Below are positions 13,206 to 13,587 of a DNA stretch of 13,587 nucleotides, one piece after another. The position numbers and the translations under genes were made by a program. Origin of the DNA: SZUA-186 sp039714155. GTDB taxonomy: Bacteria; Pseudomonadota; Gammaproteobacteria; UBA9214. The stretch spans positions 1 through 13,587 of the forward strand of contig JBDLJX010000071.1 of NCBI GenBank assembly GCA_039714155.1. Direction: 5' to 3'. The notes below the pieces were generated by a model. That model was not told the DNA's origin, made no database searches, and worked only from the letters and a program-made list of their open reading frames with translations. Each line of letters starts with the position of its first letter. Position 1 is the stretch's first letter.

Positions 13206-13587
13206 AATACGGTCCTCCGTTGGTTGGGAACGCCCCAGCTGGTATTGGGACGTCGGAACTTGCTACGACTGATTCGGCGCATAACAGGATAACGCAACAG
13301 GCGCCACAACGGGCCTGAGATGCCCATGCCCCGCAGGATACGCTGACTGACAGGCAACAGTGGTGGTTCCAGGCCGGGTAACACCCAGTTACCTGATTCA
13401 AGCGCCTGTTGTTGTAAATAGCCGGGCAGAAAATCTGCAATCTCCGGCTCAATATAAAAAACCGGCTGTAGTCCGATGTCGCTGCTGCTGATCCTGCCTG
13501 CTGCAATCAACCGCTTTGCCAGCGGCGTGCCGGGATACAGCCGGACGCCTGTCAAACACAATGGTTTCATCTGAAGGATAATATATG
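13202..13587 (-). CDS. B12-binding radical SAM-type protein, C-terminal part (5' end outside window)
   Basis: The frame is open from the right edge of the window to the stop at 13202, giving 128 codons. The ATG at 13570 is not the true start, because the frame continues upstream (YIILQ before it) and the motif after it is internal. TGVRLYPGTPLAKRLIAAGRI closely resembles the segment that ends the radical SAM barrel in B12-binding radical SAM proteins, where a G-[IMV]-R-[IL]-YPGT motif is usual. PVFYIEPEIADFLPGYLQQQA and NWVLPGLEPP resemble the C-terminal tail of that group. The cobalamin-binding domain and the CxxxCxxC cluster motif would lie outside the window and cannot be checked. The basic C-terminus (RRISRSKFRRP) is not diagnostic. 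The stop overlaps the start of the diiron gene by four bases. Confidence 0.7.
   Translation of the reverse strand, partial: YIILQMKPLCLTGVRLYPGTPLAKRLIAAGRISSSDIGLQPVFYIEPEIADFLPGYLQQQALESGNWVLPGLEPPLLPVSQRILRGMGISGPLWRLLRYPVMRRISRSKFRRPNTSWGVPNQRRTVL

Noticed and set aside
13202..13570. A complete 122-residue gene starting at ATG 13570
   Set aside because: The frame stays open to the window edge and the TGVRLYPGTPLA motif belongs to the interior of a longer radical SAM-type protein, so the ATG is internal.

Overview
The window reads as an ordinary chromosomal segment of a gammaproteobacterium with moderate GC. The evidence is the gene set (PurT, SlyX, a class III formaldehyde dehydrogenase with its S-formylglutathione hydrolase, MaeA-type malic enzyme, pyruvate kinase), the Shine-Dalgarno style, and a REP-type hairpin typical of gammaproteobacteria. 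No species can be named from sequence alone. There is no phage, plasmid, CRISPR array, tRNA or rRNA.

Layout. The left end (1-905, minus) is a YihY/BrkB-family membrane protein running off the window. An AT-rich stretch of about 250 bp with a good sigma70-like promoter leads to a small exported coiled-coil protein (1154-1609, plus). It converges on an unrecognised three-TM membrane protein (1709-2587, minus); a terminator for the latter lies between them. A divergent intergenic region with several dyads and a promoter/operator-like palindrome precedes a periplasmic YceI-family protein (2853-3536). This is followed after 24 bp by a DUF523-DUF1722 fusion (TudS-like plus YbgA-like), whose start codon sits in the loop of a perfect hairpin. 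A REP-like element and a small gap separate it from the purT-slyX pair (minus).

The metabolic core. purT (formate-dependent purine synthesis) is divergent from an operon-like set frmA-frmB-secretin-like protein (6245-9110). FrmA and FrmB convert glutathione-bound formaldehyde to formate, which is PurT's substrate, so the divergent pair may form a C1 source-sink unit. maeA (malic enzyme, plus) and pyk (pyruvate kinase, minus) converge on a strong 61-bp inverted repeat. Both enzymes produce pyruvate, so this is a C3/C4 node.

Right end. A diiron ferritin-like protein (12543-13205, minus) overlaps by ATGA the 3' end of a B12-binding radical-SAM-type protein that continues past the window edge. 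This is probably a two-gene unit of unknown function.

Most promising for follow-up: the radical SAM/diiron pair; the replacement of FrmA's hallmark glutathione-binding arginine by alanine; the secretin-like protein in the formaldehyde operon; the three-part complementary sequence around the DUF523-DUF1722 start; and the inverted repeat between maeA and pyk. No clearly new multi-gene defence or mobile system is visible.
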